From NCBI GenBank assembly GCA_947034895.1, contig OX344765.1:43467001-43531000 (forward strand): a DNA stretch of 64,000 nucleotides. The letters are read 5' to 3'. The position numbers and the translations under genes are program-made. The notes below the pieces were generated by a model that worked only from the letters and a program-made list of their open reading frames with translations, had not been told where the DNA came from and did no database searches. This document shows positions 11,057 to 22,049 of this stretch, one piece after another (position 1 is the first letter of the stretch; every line of letters begins with the position of its first letter). The DNA comes from Rhytidiadelphus loreus. Taxonomy: Eukaryota > Streptophyta > Bryopsida > Hypnales > Hylocomiaceae.

Positions 11057-13519
11057 ATGGCAACTGGAGGTAGCAGTGATGGGTCCCTTCCGGTTTTTTC
11101 CACTGTACGCACTCCTGGTGCAATTAGGAAGGCTGCCAAAGACAAGACTAGAAAAAGGAGGGGTAATATTCACAAGAAGCGATGGCATGTGTTGAACAAT
11201 GATAACCACCTAGCTTTCAAAGAGTGGAACGAGGAGCCAGAGCCTTGGAGTATGCAGGTGTGCGAAGACTACATTGAATGGTGTCACATCGGGAAGTTCT
11301 TTCCGGCATGGCGCCATCATCACAACCGACACAATAACAAGGCAAATTTGAAGTATTATGAAAATCCAGCTTTCATACGAAGGTGTTTAGAATTGTGGCA
11401 GGTCCTCTACAAAACCCCTTTTGTAGATAGGAATGAGGCCCCTTTGTTCATTGCTAGAGGTGTCTATGCTGAGGTCGCCTTGAACAAACAAGTTGACTGG
11501 ACCACGATTAAAGAAAGTACCTACGTGGAGCGTCCAGAAGTTGGAATAATTCCAAGAGGGGTTCTCAAATTTCCGGAGGGTGGACTTGGGCCTTTTCGAA
11601 GTGATCCACAAAACAAAGAAACTCAAGAGGTGGACACGGAAGAATCAGAAGAGGATAATGATTTAGATGGCACACGGATTCCTAAGCTTGTACGAGTGAA
11701 GGAGCAGATTATCACCCCCGTCCAAGTTCCAGTTCCAGTTCCAGTTCCAGATCCAAATGTTCAAGCCACTTCATCATCGCGGGGAAAGAAGATGAAACAT
11801 CCTGCGAAGGTGCGATGGTCCACCACGAAAATTAGATTGGCATCAGCCTCAACCACAATTGCGACTCCAATCTTGCCACCACAAGACGCCAACAACGTCT
11901 TCGACTTTGCTTTAAGTGACGACTCACCCGTATGTGCCACAAGTCACATTCCCATTCCACAGTCTGAATCTGATGTTGTTCACAATGCGATGACGTTGGC
12001 GAAGGCTCTCGTCCTCTTGAAGACCAAGGATGCACAAATTGCAACCTTAGAAGGTGATGTGAAGAAATGGCGGTCTACATGTGAACAAAAAAATGCTCTC
12101 ATTTCTCAACAATCCAAAGAATTACAAGGCCTTCGAGAAAAAGAGCGTCAGACTTTCACATTGTCGGACATGGACGAAACCTTTGTTGAGCAGGATCCAC
12201 ATCACTTGGACAAGCTTGTTGGGGACCTCACCAGCGATGTCATTCACCTTTCTCCCCCTGCCAAGCGTACGAAGCGTTCTTCAATTCTTCCAATGGCACC
12301 ACTTCCGTTCGTCTCAAGAGATTCTAGCAATCCGCACGTTGATGGTTTGCAAGGGACTCAGGATTCACTTTCGTTTCCTGCCATTCCACATCTACAATCA
12401 TCAAAGGAACTTGATTTGGCTGAGGAAAATAGAATGCTTCGAGAGAAGTTGGCAGTGTTGGCAGCGACATACTATCATTGGAAGGTCGCGTGCATTCTCT
12501 CCGTGGATCGATCTCAACAAGTTGCGAAAGAGCTAGACAAAGTTTCGAAGAACTTTGTAGCAAATGCCCCTAAACGAGAGAATGGATTGACATCATGGGC
12601 ATTGATGGAGGACATGTTTCCGGATAACATGTCCATGCTTGACGTGGCAGAAAAAAATGTCATAGACTGGGCACAAAATGGTTGGGACCATGGAAATCAG
12701 ATGTCTAGTCACTTCAACGAAAAAGACCAAAGTCTATTGTGGCCAAAGCCAGCTCATTTCGTCTTGGATCATACCAAATGCCCCATATGTCTAGAACAAT
12801 TTGGGCCAGAAGGAGGATGGGCACTTGGATCATGTACACATGTGTACCATCCTCAATGTCTCATCACTCAATGTCTGATTAGACGACGATGTGTGATTTG
12901 TGCAGCACCATTCCATGATCGCTTGTATACCATGTTCAACTTGATGACTTACATGCCACCTTCTTGGGAACACAATAGAGACACGACGGCAGAGACACGA
13001 TTTTGGGGACGAGACTTGCTTTGGAGTTGGCGAGAAGGCCTACATGATCAAGAAATGGGAGCTGCTGCCTCACAATTGAATTGGGAAACGGACCCGCGTG
13101 AAATTCTAAGAGTGGCATTCAACCTTATGGGAAAAGGAGCTCACAATGCAGGGAAGAGGGTGTTTTTTTTTCAATGCCTTGGTGGATATTTTGATAAGAC
13201 ATCCCAAACCTTCAAGTGGGGTGCTCATCCGGAAGGACACCGTTGGAATTTTGAAGGTGAACAAGGGGCTAATCGTGATGAAAATGCCACTCCAGAAGAC
13301 TTGAATAGTATGGCTTACCTCGACTCAACATACGGGCCTTATTATCAAAGCCAAGCACTCGATTATCTATTGGAGTTACACTCTCCGCAAACTAAAAGGA
13401 CACTTGAAGCTCTCAAGAACTCCAATGTCTTGGAATCTATTTTAGAAGCAGATGGACCTGCTTCAAGGACTCGTGCTAAGAAGAAACTCGTTGTTGGAGA
13501 GTCCAATGATTACGAATAA
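11057..13519 (+). CDS. Cassette-family protein: WCHI/VDW N-terminal domain, coiled coil, RING-H2 finger
   Basis: An intact intronless ORF of 820 aa. Residues 25-155 carry a basic stretch (KDKTRKRRG) then the domain shared with the proteins at 15237 and 25907: WCHIGKFFPAWRH (75-87), NKANL (94-98), RRC (108-110), VDW (146-148). Acidic and Pro/Val-repeat linkers follow (VPVPVPVPDP around 225), then two helical or coiled stretches (about 315-375 and 455-515). A RING-H2 lies at about 575-620: CPIC, CTHVYHPQC, CVIC, giving a C3H2C3 set. A C-terminal region of unknown type begins after it (AAASQLNWETDPREILR). The RING predicts E3 ubiquitin-ligase activity; the N-terminal domain has no known role. 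An array plus core precedes it. Absence of stops suggests selection or recency. The alternative start at 11057 is the first ATG of the frame. Confidence 0.8.
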   Translation: MATGGSSDGSLPVFSTVRTPGAIRKAAKDKTRKRRGNIHKKRWHVLNNDNHLAFKEWNEEPEPWSMQVCEDYIEWCHIGKFFPAWRHHHNRHNNKANLKYYENPAFIRRCLELWQVLYKTPFVDRNEAPLFIARGVYAEVALNKQVDWTTIKESTYVERPEVGIIPRGVLKFPEGGLGPFRSDPQNKETQEVDTEESEEDNDLDGTRIPKLVRVKEQIITPVQVPVPVPVPDPNVQATSSSRGKKMKHPAKVRWSTTKIRLASASTTIATPILPPQDANNVFDFALSDDSPVCATSHIPIPQSESDVVHNAMTLAKALVLLKTKDAQIATLEGDVKKWRSTCEQKNALISQQSKELQGLREKERQTFTLSDMDETFVEQDPHHLDKLVGDLTSDVIHLSPPAKRTKRSSILPMAPLPFVSRDSSNPHVDGLQGTQDSLSFPAIPHLQSSKELDLAEENRMLREKLAVLAATYYHWKVACILSVDRSQQVAKELDKVSKNFVANAPKRENGLTSWALMEDMFPDNMSMLDVAEKNVIDWAQNGWDHGNQMSSHFNEKDQSLLWPKPAHFVLDHTKCPICLEQFGPEGGWALGSCTHVYHPQCLITQCLIRRRCVICAAPFHDRLYTMFNLMTYMPPSWEHNRDTTAETRFWGRDLLWSWREGLHDQEMGAAASQLNWETDPREILRVAFNLMGKGAHNAGKRVFFFQCLGGYFDKTSQTFKWGAHPEGHRWNFEGEQGANRDENATPEDLNSMAYLDSTYGPYYQSQALDYLLELHSPQTKRTLEALKNSNVLESILEADGPASRTRAKKKLVVGESNDYE

Positions 13520-13929
13520 GGTGCAACGAGTGGTTCTCATAACAATCCAATGGACTTGAACTAAATATTTCTATGAGATACTTACTTCAACGGTGGTTCT
13601 AGTTAATCGTAGTAGTATACAAGATGTAAGGCCCATAGTATAAGGGCCATAGTATATCCATACTCGCACAATGTAGTACTCTAGCAAAAGTTAGGGTTCA
13701 GATGTTGGCTTCTAAAACTATACCGCCTTGGCTGTGTATTGTACTACTATGCTTATGGACAACAACCTTCTATTGCTTTGGTTTTGAAGGTTTGGGCATA
13801 CTTATACATTTGTAGCCTAAAATGTAATTGGTGAAATGCAAATACATTTGTTGTAATGCCTCGCACAATGATTCCATACACGGTCCCCACAAAATTGCTA
13901 TCTTCAAATCTTTTAATGAATTTTTTCCT

Positions 13930-15065
13930 TTTGGATTTTTTTCTCATACAACATGTTTTTGTTTACATGGAAAAATTTGATTCATTCCATTCAGATTTTT
14001 TATGATAAAGTTATGGACCATTTTGTTTGGCGGGCAACTTGAGTTTACAGCTTCTTCTTTTAAAAGTTGCTTGTAGGATTTGTTTCTCCAGGCAATTTCT
14101 ACAATCTAAAAAAAAATTAGGTCCGGTCACATAGTTAACTTCACTTGATAGCACACTCTCACCATTTTCATTTCATTTTAGAGATATTCATTATTTAAAT
14201 TTTACAACTACATCTTACCTACTTCTACTCAACAATTTCTTAAAGTATCCAAAATTGTTTTTGAAAATTGTTTTTTTCCCACACATAACCATAGGATCTT
14301 ACACCTTACTAGTATGAGAATGTGTGGAAAAAATTTCAGAATTTTTCATCTTACAGATTGCAAGATATCCGCATTTAGAGTGAAAAAAACAATTTTTTCA
14401 GCACATTGCTGGACTACATTATTTGACTTTTAACATTTTTCACTTTAATTTCTTGCACTACAGAGTTTTGAGCTTTAAACAAATATAGTGGAGAATTGAG
14501 TTGAGAGTCTAAATAAAAAAAAGGTTTTCAAAAAAACTTAATTTTCATTCTTAAAAAACTTGTAGAATAGAAGTACATATGAGATTGAATGAAAATCTAT
14601 TTTCTTTCTAAGATAGAATTAAAATGCACTAATCCCCACGGTCAAATTGTTGTTGCAAGCAAACTAAACCATGTCAAACTTCTTTTCTTGAACAATTGCC
14701 AAAATTGCGTTCCTAAATTAATCTTACAAGGTATTTTTCCCACCAGAAGCTCTAATTGCCCAATAAACAAGATTGTCCATAACTTTCTCATAAAATATCC
14801 AAATGAAATGAAAAAAAGCTTTCCGGATAGACAAAATTATAATCTATGAGGGAAAAAAACTTAGAAAAATAAATTCAAATGCTTGTCACATTTTTTTGCT
14901 GCCCATTCTCCCCTGCTTTGGAGTTTGGACTATATGGGCATAACTTTTGTTCCCGGGCACCGATTGGAAAAAAAGTTATATTACCACAAAGGTAATCGTT
15001 TTTTCTATCTTCAAATAAAGTTTCAAAAATTCAGTCCCAAATTTCAGCCCGTAGGTACCATCTCT
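13930..15065. mobile_element. Rearranged remnant(s) of the TTAA-type element, head-to-head
   Basis: Bases 13930-14250 match the middle of the elements at 39661/51595 in forward order (TTTGATTCATTCCATT, GGACCATTTTGTTTGGC, CTTCTTTTAAAAGTTGCTTG). From about 14250 to 15065 the match runs in reverse: CACACATAACCATAGGATCTTACACC, then CAGAGTTTTGAGCTTTAAA, GAATTGAGTTGAGAGTC, CATAACTTTTGTTCCCGGGC, and GTAGGTACC at the end. No intact termini or TTAA pair remain. It fills the gap between two convergent cassette genes. Confidence 0.65.
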
Positions 15066-15236
15066 GACATCCATTCTTGCAAAGACACCAAATTCATAGC
15101 CCTCGTATTCAAAATATAATAAAAACATATGTACATTTCAAAAACAAAGGTGTGAATTTCTTTATTCCACAAAACCTTTGGAAAATCAAAAATTGGAAGG
15201 CCAAATTGTTTTTTTCTACCACACTAGATCCAACCA

Positions 15237-16736
15237 CTAAGCATTTTTTTCACTATTCACAAAGTCACTTTCTTTGGGCTCCGGTCTCATTCTTTGAAGT
15301 TCCGCACGGGTGGCACCTATGCCTTCATAGGCCCACTTGCGCCATTCCTTAAAATAAAGGATGTGGCGCTCCAAGTCCAATATGCCCTCGTGCAACAACT
15401 CTTGTTTTTTCTCCAGTAGCTTCACCAAATAAAAAAGCGTTGCTCTTTCTTCTGTATTGCTACCATAATCCGGAGCTAAAGCCAAGATGCCCTCTTTTTT
15501 GGCTTCTTTTAAGGCATCATCATAATATTCCATCTCTAGCTCACGTATTTGAAGATTCAAGCTTCTCCTTTCGCTTTGATGGGACCATTTATCACGTTGC
15601 AAAAGATCAAGTTTATTTTGAAGCACCGCTAAATCATCGGAAATGTGTGCTCGCCCGTCTTCGATCTTCTTGAAATAATTTACTCTACTTTTGTTTAACT
15701 TAGAGTAAATCTTCTCATTTTCAGCAACGGCGTTTTCAGTCGCCTCTAACTCCTTCTTCAACCCATCCACAACAGTTGGATTCACTGGAAGATGTTGTAC
15801 CTTCTCTTTCAAATTCATAAGATCCGCTACTGTTGAAGTCAAAGCTGCTCGTGCACTTTCGATCTTAGTGCCCAACATCTCCAAATTGTCTTCCGAATCA
15901 TTGTCACTACTTCCGCTAGACCCAATGTCTGCACCAGAACGGTCCACATTGATCGGTACATGAACATCTTCGCTTTGTTTTTGAATCTTGGACAATGATT
16001 GCGGCTCCTCAAGCTTCCTCTTGCCCTTCTTGTCAACTTGAACGTCTTCAGCCGCCTCTTGTTTTTCTTTGCCAATGTCTTCGTCGTCACTCTCAAAAGA
16101 ATATCCATCGTATTCGTGAGTGTGCTCATCTGAGCTAGAAGTTGAAGACCATTGAACTTGGTCATCACCAACAGCCAACTTGCCAGGCTTTGCCTCTAAA
16201 AGCTTCTGATTTGCTTGAAGAAGTCCTTCTTCATCCAGCACTATCGGTCTGTTCGGGCAGTCACCGATAGGAAGCTCCTTCAAGGTTGTCCAATCTACCT
16301 TTTTCTTCAATTGAACTTCAACGTACACCATTTGCACAAGATAGAAAGAGAAGTTGTCATTTCGATAAGGCTGGGACTCCAAATAGAGTTGCTGCCATAC
16401 CTCCAAACACCTTCGCTGGAAGACAACACTCTTGCAGTAAGCCAAATTTGCCTTATTAGACTTCACGTGCAAAGGGTGTCGCCAAAACGGGAACAACTTG
16501 TTGATGTGGCACCAATCCACATATTTGTTTACAGTTTCATATGTCCAAGGCTCTGGTTCTACTTCCCATCCCAAAAAGGCCTTCATCTTTGGATGCAACA
16601 AGATGGGTACACGCTTCTTGCGAGGTTTGCCGCTCCTTTTACGATCCTTGTCACGAACCGCCTTTTTGTTGAGCCGAAGTCGGTATCTTGACATACCGTG
16701 TGGCCGTTGAGAGTCCTCGCCCTCCATAACGATCAC
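15237..16736 (-). CDS. Cassette-family protein: WCHI/VDW N-terminal domain plus long coiled coil
   Basis: An intact intronless ORF of 499 aa, convergent with the RING gene. The N-terminus is basic (RLNKKAVRDKDRKRSGKPRKKR). It is followed by the shared domain at almost the same positions as in the RING protein: WCHINKLFPFWRH (75-87), NKANL (94-98), RRC (108-110), VDW (147-149). An acidic Ser/Asp/Glu-rich linker follows (about 200-300), then a long helical/coiled-coil region (about 300-480) with KKELEATENAVAENEKI and LQRDKWSHQSERRSLNLQI. It has no RING. Start choice: ATG at 16736, with in-frame ATGs at residues 4 and 15 also possible. The shared core and array stand upstream at 16943-17395. Function unknown; the basic patches could bind nucleic acid. 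Confidence 0.75.
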   Translation of the reverse strand: MIVMEGEDSQRPHGMSRYRLRLNKKAVRDKDRKRSGKPRKKRVPILLHPKMKAFLGWEVEPEPWTYETVNKYVDWCHINKLFPFWRHPLHVKSNKANLAYCKSVVFQRRCLEVWQQLYLESQPYRNDNFSFYLVQMVYVEVQLKKKVDWTTLKELPIGDCPNRPIVLDEEGLLQANQKLLEAKPGKLAVGDDQVQWSSTSSSDEHTHEYDGYSFESDDEDIGKEKQEAAEDVQVDKKGKRKLEEPQSLSKIQKQSEDVHVPINVDRSGADIGSSGSSDNDSEDNLEMLGTKIESARAALTSTVADLMNLKEKVQHLPVNPTVVDGLKKELEATENAVAENEKIYSKLNKSRVNYFKKIEDGRAHISDDLAVLQNKLDLLQRDKWSHQSERRSLNLQIRELEMEYYDDALKEAKKEGILALAPDYGSNTEERATLFYLVKLLEKKQELLHEGILDLERHILYFKEWRKWAYEGIGATRAELQRMRPEPKESDFVNSEKNA

Positions 16737-16942
16737 TTCGTCTCAAAAGTAGCCAACTAAGTACTATGCGGTTTAGGGTTGCAAGCCTAAACCGTAGGTG
16801 TAAAAAATGCTAAACGTAATTCTATCACATTTAACATTTACAAAAATACAATGTTCTCGTGAAACACCCTATGTCATCCAAGCGTGAATAAAATGAGCTG
16901 TGCAAAGGGACAAAAATCCCCCCCCACAACTCAAACCCCTAG

Positions 16943-16990
16943 CTTCTGTGCACGCATTCAGCCACGTCAGCAGGTGAAAGACAGTGCGCA
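16943..16990 (-). promoter_or_regulatory. Shared upstream core element, coiled-coil gene
   Basis: On the minus strand this reads CTGCGCACTGTCTTTCACCT, then GCTGACGTGGCTGAATGCGTG. The same string recurs, with few changes, before the genes at 20823 (minus), 23060 (plus) and 25907 (plus). It lies about 210 bases before the ATG and directly downstream (gene sense) of the 14-mer array. A telo-box-like TTTAGGGTT is nearby at about 16772. Confidence 0.7.
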
Positions 16991-17009
16991 GAATGCCAGG
17001 GAAAATTTA

Positions 17010-17395
17010 ATGGCGACTGCGGGTGGAGGAGAACGCTGATGTACCCGAGGTCGCCCCTAGGGCGCGTGCGGGTCCTGAAGTGGGGCGAGTGCGGGTCAGC
17101 CCAGTGCTCTAGGGCGACCGCGGGTCCGGAAGTGGGGTGACTGCGGGTCAGCGCAAGTGCTCGAGGGCGACAACGGGTCCTAGAGTGGGGCGACTGCGGG
17201 TCTGGACAGGTGCTCCAACGCGACCGCGGGTCGAAGGAGCCCGAGCGAGTGGGCGACCGCGGGTCTAAGGCGACTTCGGGTCTAGGCGACTGCGGGTCCA
17301 GGACGACCACGGGTCCACTTTACGAAGGCGACCGCGGGTCCTGGGCGACAGCGGGTCCTGGGCGACCTCGGGTCCCAGGCGTCTGCGGGTCCATC
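17010..17395. repeat. 14-mer array b2, upstream of the minus-strand coiled-coil gene
   Basis: About 15-20 units of GGCGACTGCGGGT or GGCGACCGCGGGT lie on the plus strand, separated by 5-20 bp. In the sense of the gene at 16736 they read ACCCGCAGTCGCC, the same orientation as at the other genes. Some spacers (CCAGTGCTC, AGTGGGGCGA) recur, indicating higher-order duplication. Confidence 0.85.
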
Positions 17396-19230
17396 TATTA
17401 ATGCATGGACTTTTCTTTTCTTTCTTAGTACATGTTTATAGATTGTGATATTTTTTTCCATTTTTCCTTGCGCTGGGAAAGTGGCGATACTAAATGTTAC
17501 GGAGGGGCTCCAAGCTTCAACATTCATCCACGTACTGGATAGAAAATGTGATACTAAGTATCTAAAATTCTATTTTCATTTACATTGTGGCGATTTCATC
17601 GAAGACTTTTCTAGAAGTTGAAGTTTTTCTAGCAATTTCATCCAAAATTTTCCTAAAAAATTCCTATAGCTTATAGCTAGCCTAAATTTTTTGTTGCTTT
17701 TGAGCACCAAATCTCAAGGGAAAAAAAAAGGATTGTGAGCTCAATCCCATTTGTGTTGCAAAATTTATGGAATACTAGTTTATACTTTATACTATATTTG
17801 GGGAGCCATTAGGATTGAGGTCGGTTGTGGTACAAATGGATTCCTTATTGATTATCTGAACAAAAGTTAAATCTTTGCAATTGTTTTAGAAGAAGTTCTT
17901 GTTAACTAATTTTTTTCTTATTAATTAATTTCATTGTTAATTCTTAATTTTATTGTAAATGACTTATTTCATTGTTAATTCTTAATTTTATTGTAAATGA
18001 CTTATTTCATTGTTAATTCTTAATTTTATTGTAAATGACTTATTTCATTGTTAATGACTAATTTTATTGTTAATAACTAATTCAATTGTTAATAACCAAT
18101 GTTATGATTATTAAGTATTAACCATTGCAATTGTAACAATAATGTCTTTGTAATTGTTTTGACATGAGATGTTCATTATGTATTTTTGGATGTAGACTCA
18201 AATTACATACTATGTTACATACACTAATTTTGGTAAATTACATGCCTAATAACTAAATTTCTTGTACGGACACAAATCTATAAATGAAAGTCATTGTTGG
18301 ACTTATATCATACTCCAACCATCTATGAAAGAATGTGTGTTTTTATCAATTTGGATGACATATACCAAAAAAAAGAATATGGTAGGAAAACATTATGCTA
18401 CTAGGAATAATATATATGGTAAAACCAGATTTACATTTATTATTGAATTCATCCAAGTTTTCTCGAATTGCGTGTTTAATAAATGACAAGATTATGGCTA
18501 CTTATCTTTTTTGCAATATCCACTCTTGTTTCATTGTCTCAAAAAAAAAAAGGGGTCGCAAGAAGTCAATGAACTTCCTTTTTCCAAATAAAATAAATAG
18601 GAAGAGAGCGAAAAAGGTTAAATAAATAAATAAAAACATCTCTCATCTATTTTGAAATAGGTAAAGTACGAATAAAAAGGAAAAGTCTAAAAAAGTCTAA
18701 AATGTATGTTTCCTATATTTGAATTAGAATAAATAGGAAAAAAAACCCAACTTGCTTTTATTTTTGGAAATAGAAAAAATAATAAGAGAATGTAAATGAT
18801 GTATGGCTTACATTTTTTTAGGGATTGAAAAAACAACTATTTGAATTCAATGACCATGAAAGTAAAACTCCTTTCAAGTGCATACTAGCACATTTTATTC
18901 AAGAAATAATACAAGTCTTCAACATCAATTACCAACTAATTTATTTTCATTTTCTTATTTTCCTTGCGTCCATTATATACTACGGAATCAAAAAGGACCA
19001 AGAACATTTGAATTCAAAAGTTGTTATACTTTGCATAACAATGTGTAAAAGGCCATATTCAATATATACAATTTGACAAATAGCCCATTGAGTAATTGTT
19101 TTTCTAAAGACAAGGCGCGTAGCATAAAATTCCTTCATATATTATAGGAAAATATTACAAAGTAAGCAACACATAATTGGCCACCAAGCTCATTGCTTGC
19201 AACACTAAACTCTTGCTCTAGACTATCCTA
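17396..19230. other. AT-rich, gene-free; 37-bp tandem repeat
   Basis: At about 17928-18050 a 37-bp unit (TTCATTGTTAATTCTTAATT plus TTATTGTAAATGACTTA) is repeated three times almost exactly, with a partial fourth. The rest is AT-rich and includes poly-A and short Lys-rich open frames without coding character. Confidence 0.6.
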
Positions 19231-20823
19231 TTACAAAGGTGAGTCTCGGAACACCAATTCGGGGGGCATCATGGACCATGGTGGAGACATAAGGGAATTT
19301 GTGATCTCTATACACGTTGGTCTCTTCTTTGGGTCAGTGTTCACGAGTTCACGCAACTTCATTCCAAAGTACATTGATCCCTCGCGGTTCTTGAACAAAT
19401 CCTTGTCCCAATCGTCCATATCACCAATTCTCATCCATTCGGTCAACTTCCCAATAGAATACAAGTCTGACTGTTGCGTATATTTATACCGTTGTTGCAT
19501 GATCGGTATGCTTGTATCGGAATTTGGAGGTCCATATGCATAAAACAACTCCGGGGCAACCCACCAACGACCTTCTCGGTATTGATCCCTCTCGGCCTCA
19601 GATGGCTTTCCAAAATGTGAAGGCGCGTTTTCGTCAAAACGACTTGATATTCCAAAATCACAAATTCCAATGTTGATTATGTCGTTTGAATAATCCGGAA
19701 AATGCAACATGATGTTCATGGGAGACAAGTCATTGTGTAGAACGCGGCACTTGTGCATGAGATTTGTCACATATACTAAAGCCCATGCCAACTTTGCCTT
19801 GTGCCTTCGGAAGAGACCAAGTTCTTTTTGTTTCTCTTCAGGAAGTCTTGTGGCTTTCTGCATTTCATGCCAGTCAATGGTTGGTGATACAGAACGATCT
19901 AAATGCCTCAACTCATTCAAATGGCCCCCATTCCACCACAAAGTGTACGCTTCATTCGTGCGAGAATGAATGGCAAAAAACTTAATGATGCCAGGGTGGT
20001 TCAAGGGGCATGCAAGGGCCTCCATGGATCGTTGCGCTCTCCCCTCACGCGGGTTTATTGCCTTGGATACTTTCCCAGCAAAAGCGATGTAGCTTGGAAT
20101 TGTATCCATTCCTTCAATGCGTACCTTACGCACTTTTGCATACCCCCCTTCACGTTCAAAAGCACTAAGGGGCACCACTTTCGCCGTATCGGGGATCCAC
20201 ATGATACACAATCCACCATCTCGTGCAAATGCTGCCTGCACCGCTGCATTTTTCCACTTAAAACCCCTTGCCGAGCCTCTTGCCAATTTTTTCACTGTGC
20301 TGGACCACCACTCCATTTTTTGGCGGAATGCCTTGATGTCTTCTGATTCCTCTACTATCGGAAGAAACGGTCAATGTTCCTCCATCAATTTCTTGGTATT
20401 GAACATCACCGCTTTCAATGTGTTATCAAGCCATTCAAATAGTCTCGAAGAATATGTCTAGTCAATGTCTGCGAAATCATCGGATCCCTTTAGCTTGGTT
20501 AAAATCCGTGCTTGTAAATCGTTTGGCAAGGCCACACTACCAGTTGTAGGACACCTCAAATAGCTTGCCTCCAAGAATTGTACACTTTTCCCTGCGTACC
20601 ACTGGAGACACGCTTCGTATGCATATCGGATATAACTCGGGGGAGGATAGTTGGAGTCCTTGTCATGTGCTGACTTCTGCTTCTTGCCCTTTCGTCGCTC
20701 TTGACTCCCTCCTTCTTCGTTTTCATTTACAGCTATCGGAACCTCGAAAAAAATTGGATCATCAAGGTCCAGATCCCATAAAGACTTTCTCCTTGTAGTG
20801 TTGCCTTCATGTGGAAAAGCCAT
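19231..20823 (-). pseudogene. Cassette protein-kinase gene with two in-frame stops
   Basis: One 531-codon frame runs from ATG 20823 to the stop at 19231, broken only by a TAG near 20461 and a TGA about 33 codons later. The N-terminal ~120 residues (acidic, then RRKGKKQKSAHDKDSN and YIRYAYEACLQW) match nothing I know. Downstream of an in-frame ATG at 20316 a complete kinase domain is visible, numbered from that Met: Gly-loop EREGGYAKVRKV (55-66), candidate Lys in FAGKVSK (79-85), catalytic loop HNDLSPMN (194-201) with the Asp and Asn kept but HRD changed to HND and the usual Lys to Ser, DFG (220-222), APE (254-256), SDLYSIG and DPKKRPT. Apart from the stops it could fold and bind ATP. A protein starting at 20316 might still be made. 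Core and array lie upstream. Confidence 0.7.
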
Positions 20824-20907
20824 GTTGTACTTAGGAACAATTCAAAACCGTAGTTCAAAATTCGTAGATTGAAAGGGTAAAAATTCCCCCCCCAATTGAA
20901 ACCCCAG

Positions 20908-20956
20908 CCCACGGGCACGCATCCAGCTACCTGAAGGTAGGTGAAAGACAGTGCGC
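20908..20956 (-). promoter_or_regulatory. Shared upstream core element, kinase gene
   Basis: The minus strand reads TGCGCACTGTCTTTCACCTA, then CCTTCAGGTAGCTGGATGCGTGCCC. It is nearly the same as the core of the gene at 15237 and is set about 90 bases before the ATG. A run of nine C (plus strand) and AAxTGAAACCCC lie between core and ATG in both genes, so the homology covers at least 100 bases. Confidence 0.7.
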
Positions 20957-21004
20957 AAGGCTAAAGTAAGGTGAGAATCGAAAGTGGGGCTAACGCTTAA
21001 GTAC

Positions 21005-21420
21005 CCGAAGTCGCCTCAGGGCACGTGCGTTTGGGTGACTGCGGGTCGGGAGGGGGCGACTGCGGGTCTGAAGTGGGGCGACTGCGGGTCTGAAGACAGC
21101 GGAAATGGGCGACTGCGCGTTTTTGGAGCGCTGAAATGGGCGACTGCGCATCAAGGGCGACTGCGGATCGTGGGCGACCGCGGGTACCAACTAAACCATC
21201 CCGAAACTTGCACACGCGGTCGCCCACAAAGAAGTCTCTTCGACCCGCAGTCGCCCCCTACGCGCAGTCGCCCCACTGGAGATTGAGTTTGCATTTTCCA
21301 GAAAATTAGTCTCCCTCCTTGACCCGCAGTCGCCCCCTACGCGCAGTCGCCCTGATTCAAATGTGTTTTTTGCTTCGTCGATGACCCGCGGTCGCCCCTG
21401 ACCCGAGGTCGCCCTAAACC
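21005..21420. repeat. 14-mer array b3, two opposed halves
   Basis: Up to about 21185 the plus strand repeats GGGCGACTGCGGGT, which is sense ACCCGCAGTCGCCC for the kinase gene. From about 21215 the orientation flips to ACCCGCAGTCGCCC / ACGCGCAGTCGCCC. A longer unit recurs: GACCCGCAGTCGCCCCCTAC followed by GCGCAGTCGCCC appears twice. The opposed halves form a large imperfect inverted repeat. Confidence 0.85.
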
Positions 21421-22049
21421 AACAACCAATCTGACCCAACACTAATTAGCATCTGCAGCATATTCTAATTGATTTTTCCTTATCTCACATCCAAAATTGG
21501 TAATAAATGTTAGGCGTCAGTTCATATCAAAGACATAGCAAGGCAATGGAAGAATTATTCTCACAATGTGAAGGGTTTCCCAAACCCTAAACCCTAGACC
21601 CTAGACCTTGGAAAACAATAATACAACTTTTATCTAGAATCAAATCCTTAAACCTATATAAAATACTTACACATCCTACACGAGATGTAGTGTTTTAGAC
21701 CTAAAACAGAATCATGTCTTTTTTGTCTTGTTGAATTTGTAAACAAAATGGAGGAAGTAACATATGATTAAAGGGAATTAGAAACAATAAGGGAGAGGTC
21801 CCAAAAAAAACACCATCTCGTGAATCATGCCCAAATAAATCTAATTACACCTCCCCACTATTAGAATGTACATAAAACTTTCATTTGGAACTTCTTGCCA
21901 AAGGAGTGTTGGAGAGCTAATGCAAAACCTAGGATTTGTTTATCTTGTTGAATTTGTAAACAAAATGGAGGAAGTAACATATGATTAAAGGGAATTAGAA
22001 ACAATAAGGGAGAGGGGTCCCAAAAATAAAATTAATCTTGTGAAACATG
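21421..22049. other. Gene-free; about 107-bp direct repeat
   Basis: A block starting TCTTGTTGAATTTGTAAACA and running through GAGGAAGTAACATATGATTA to TGAAxCATGCCCA occurs at 21726-21831 and again, nearly unchanged, at 21943-22052. The second copy abuts array b4. CCCTAAACCCTAGACCC telomere-like DNA lies at about 21580-21605. No gene is visible. Confidence 0.7.

Noticed and set aside
11108..11520. The WCHI/VDW domain as a tyrosine recombinase (Crypton-like)
   Set aside because: Only a faint resemblance to the core-binding half. No R...HxxR...Y catalytic region is present in any of the three proteins.
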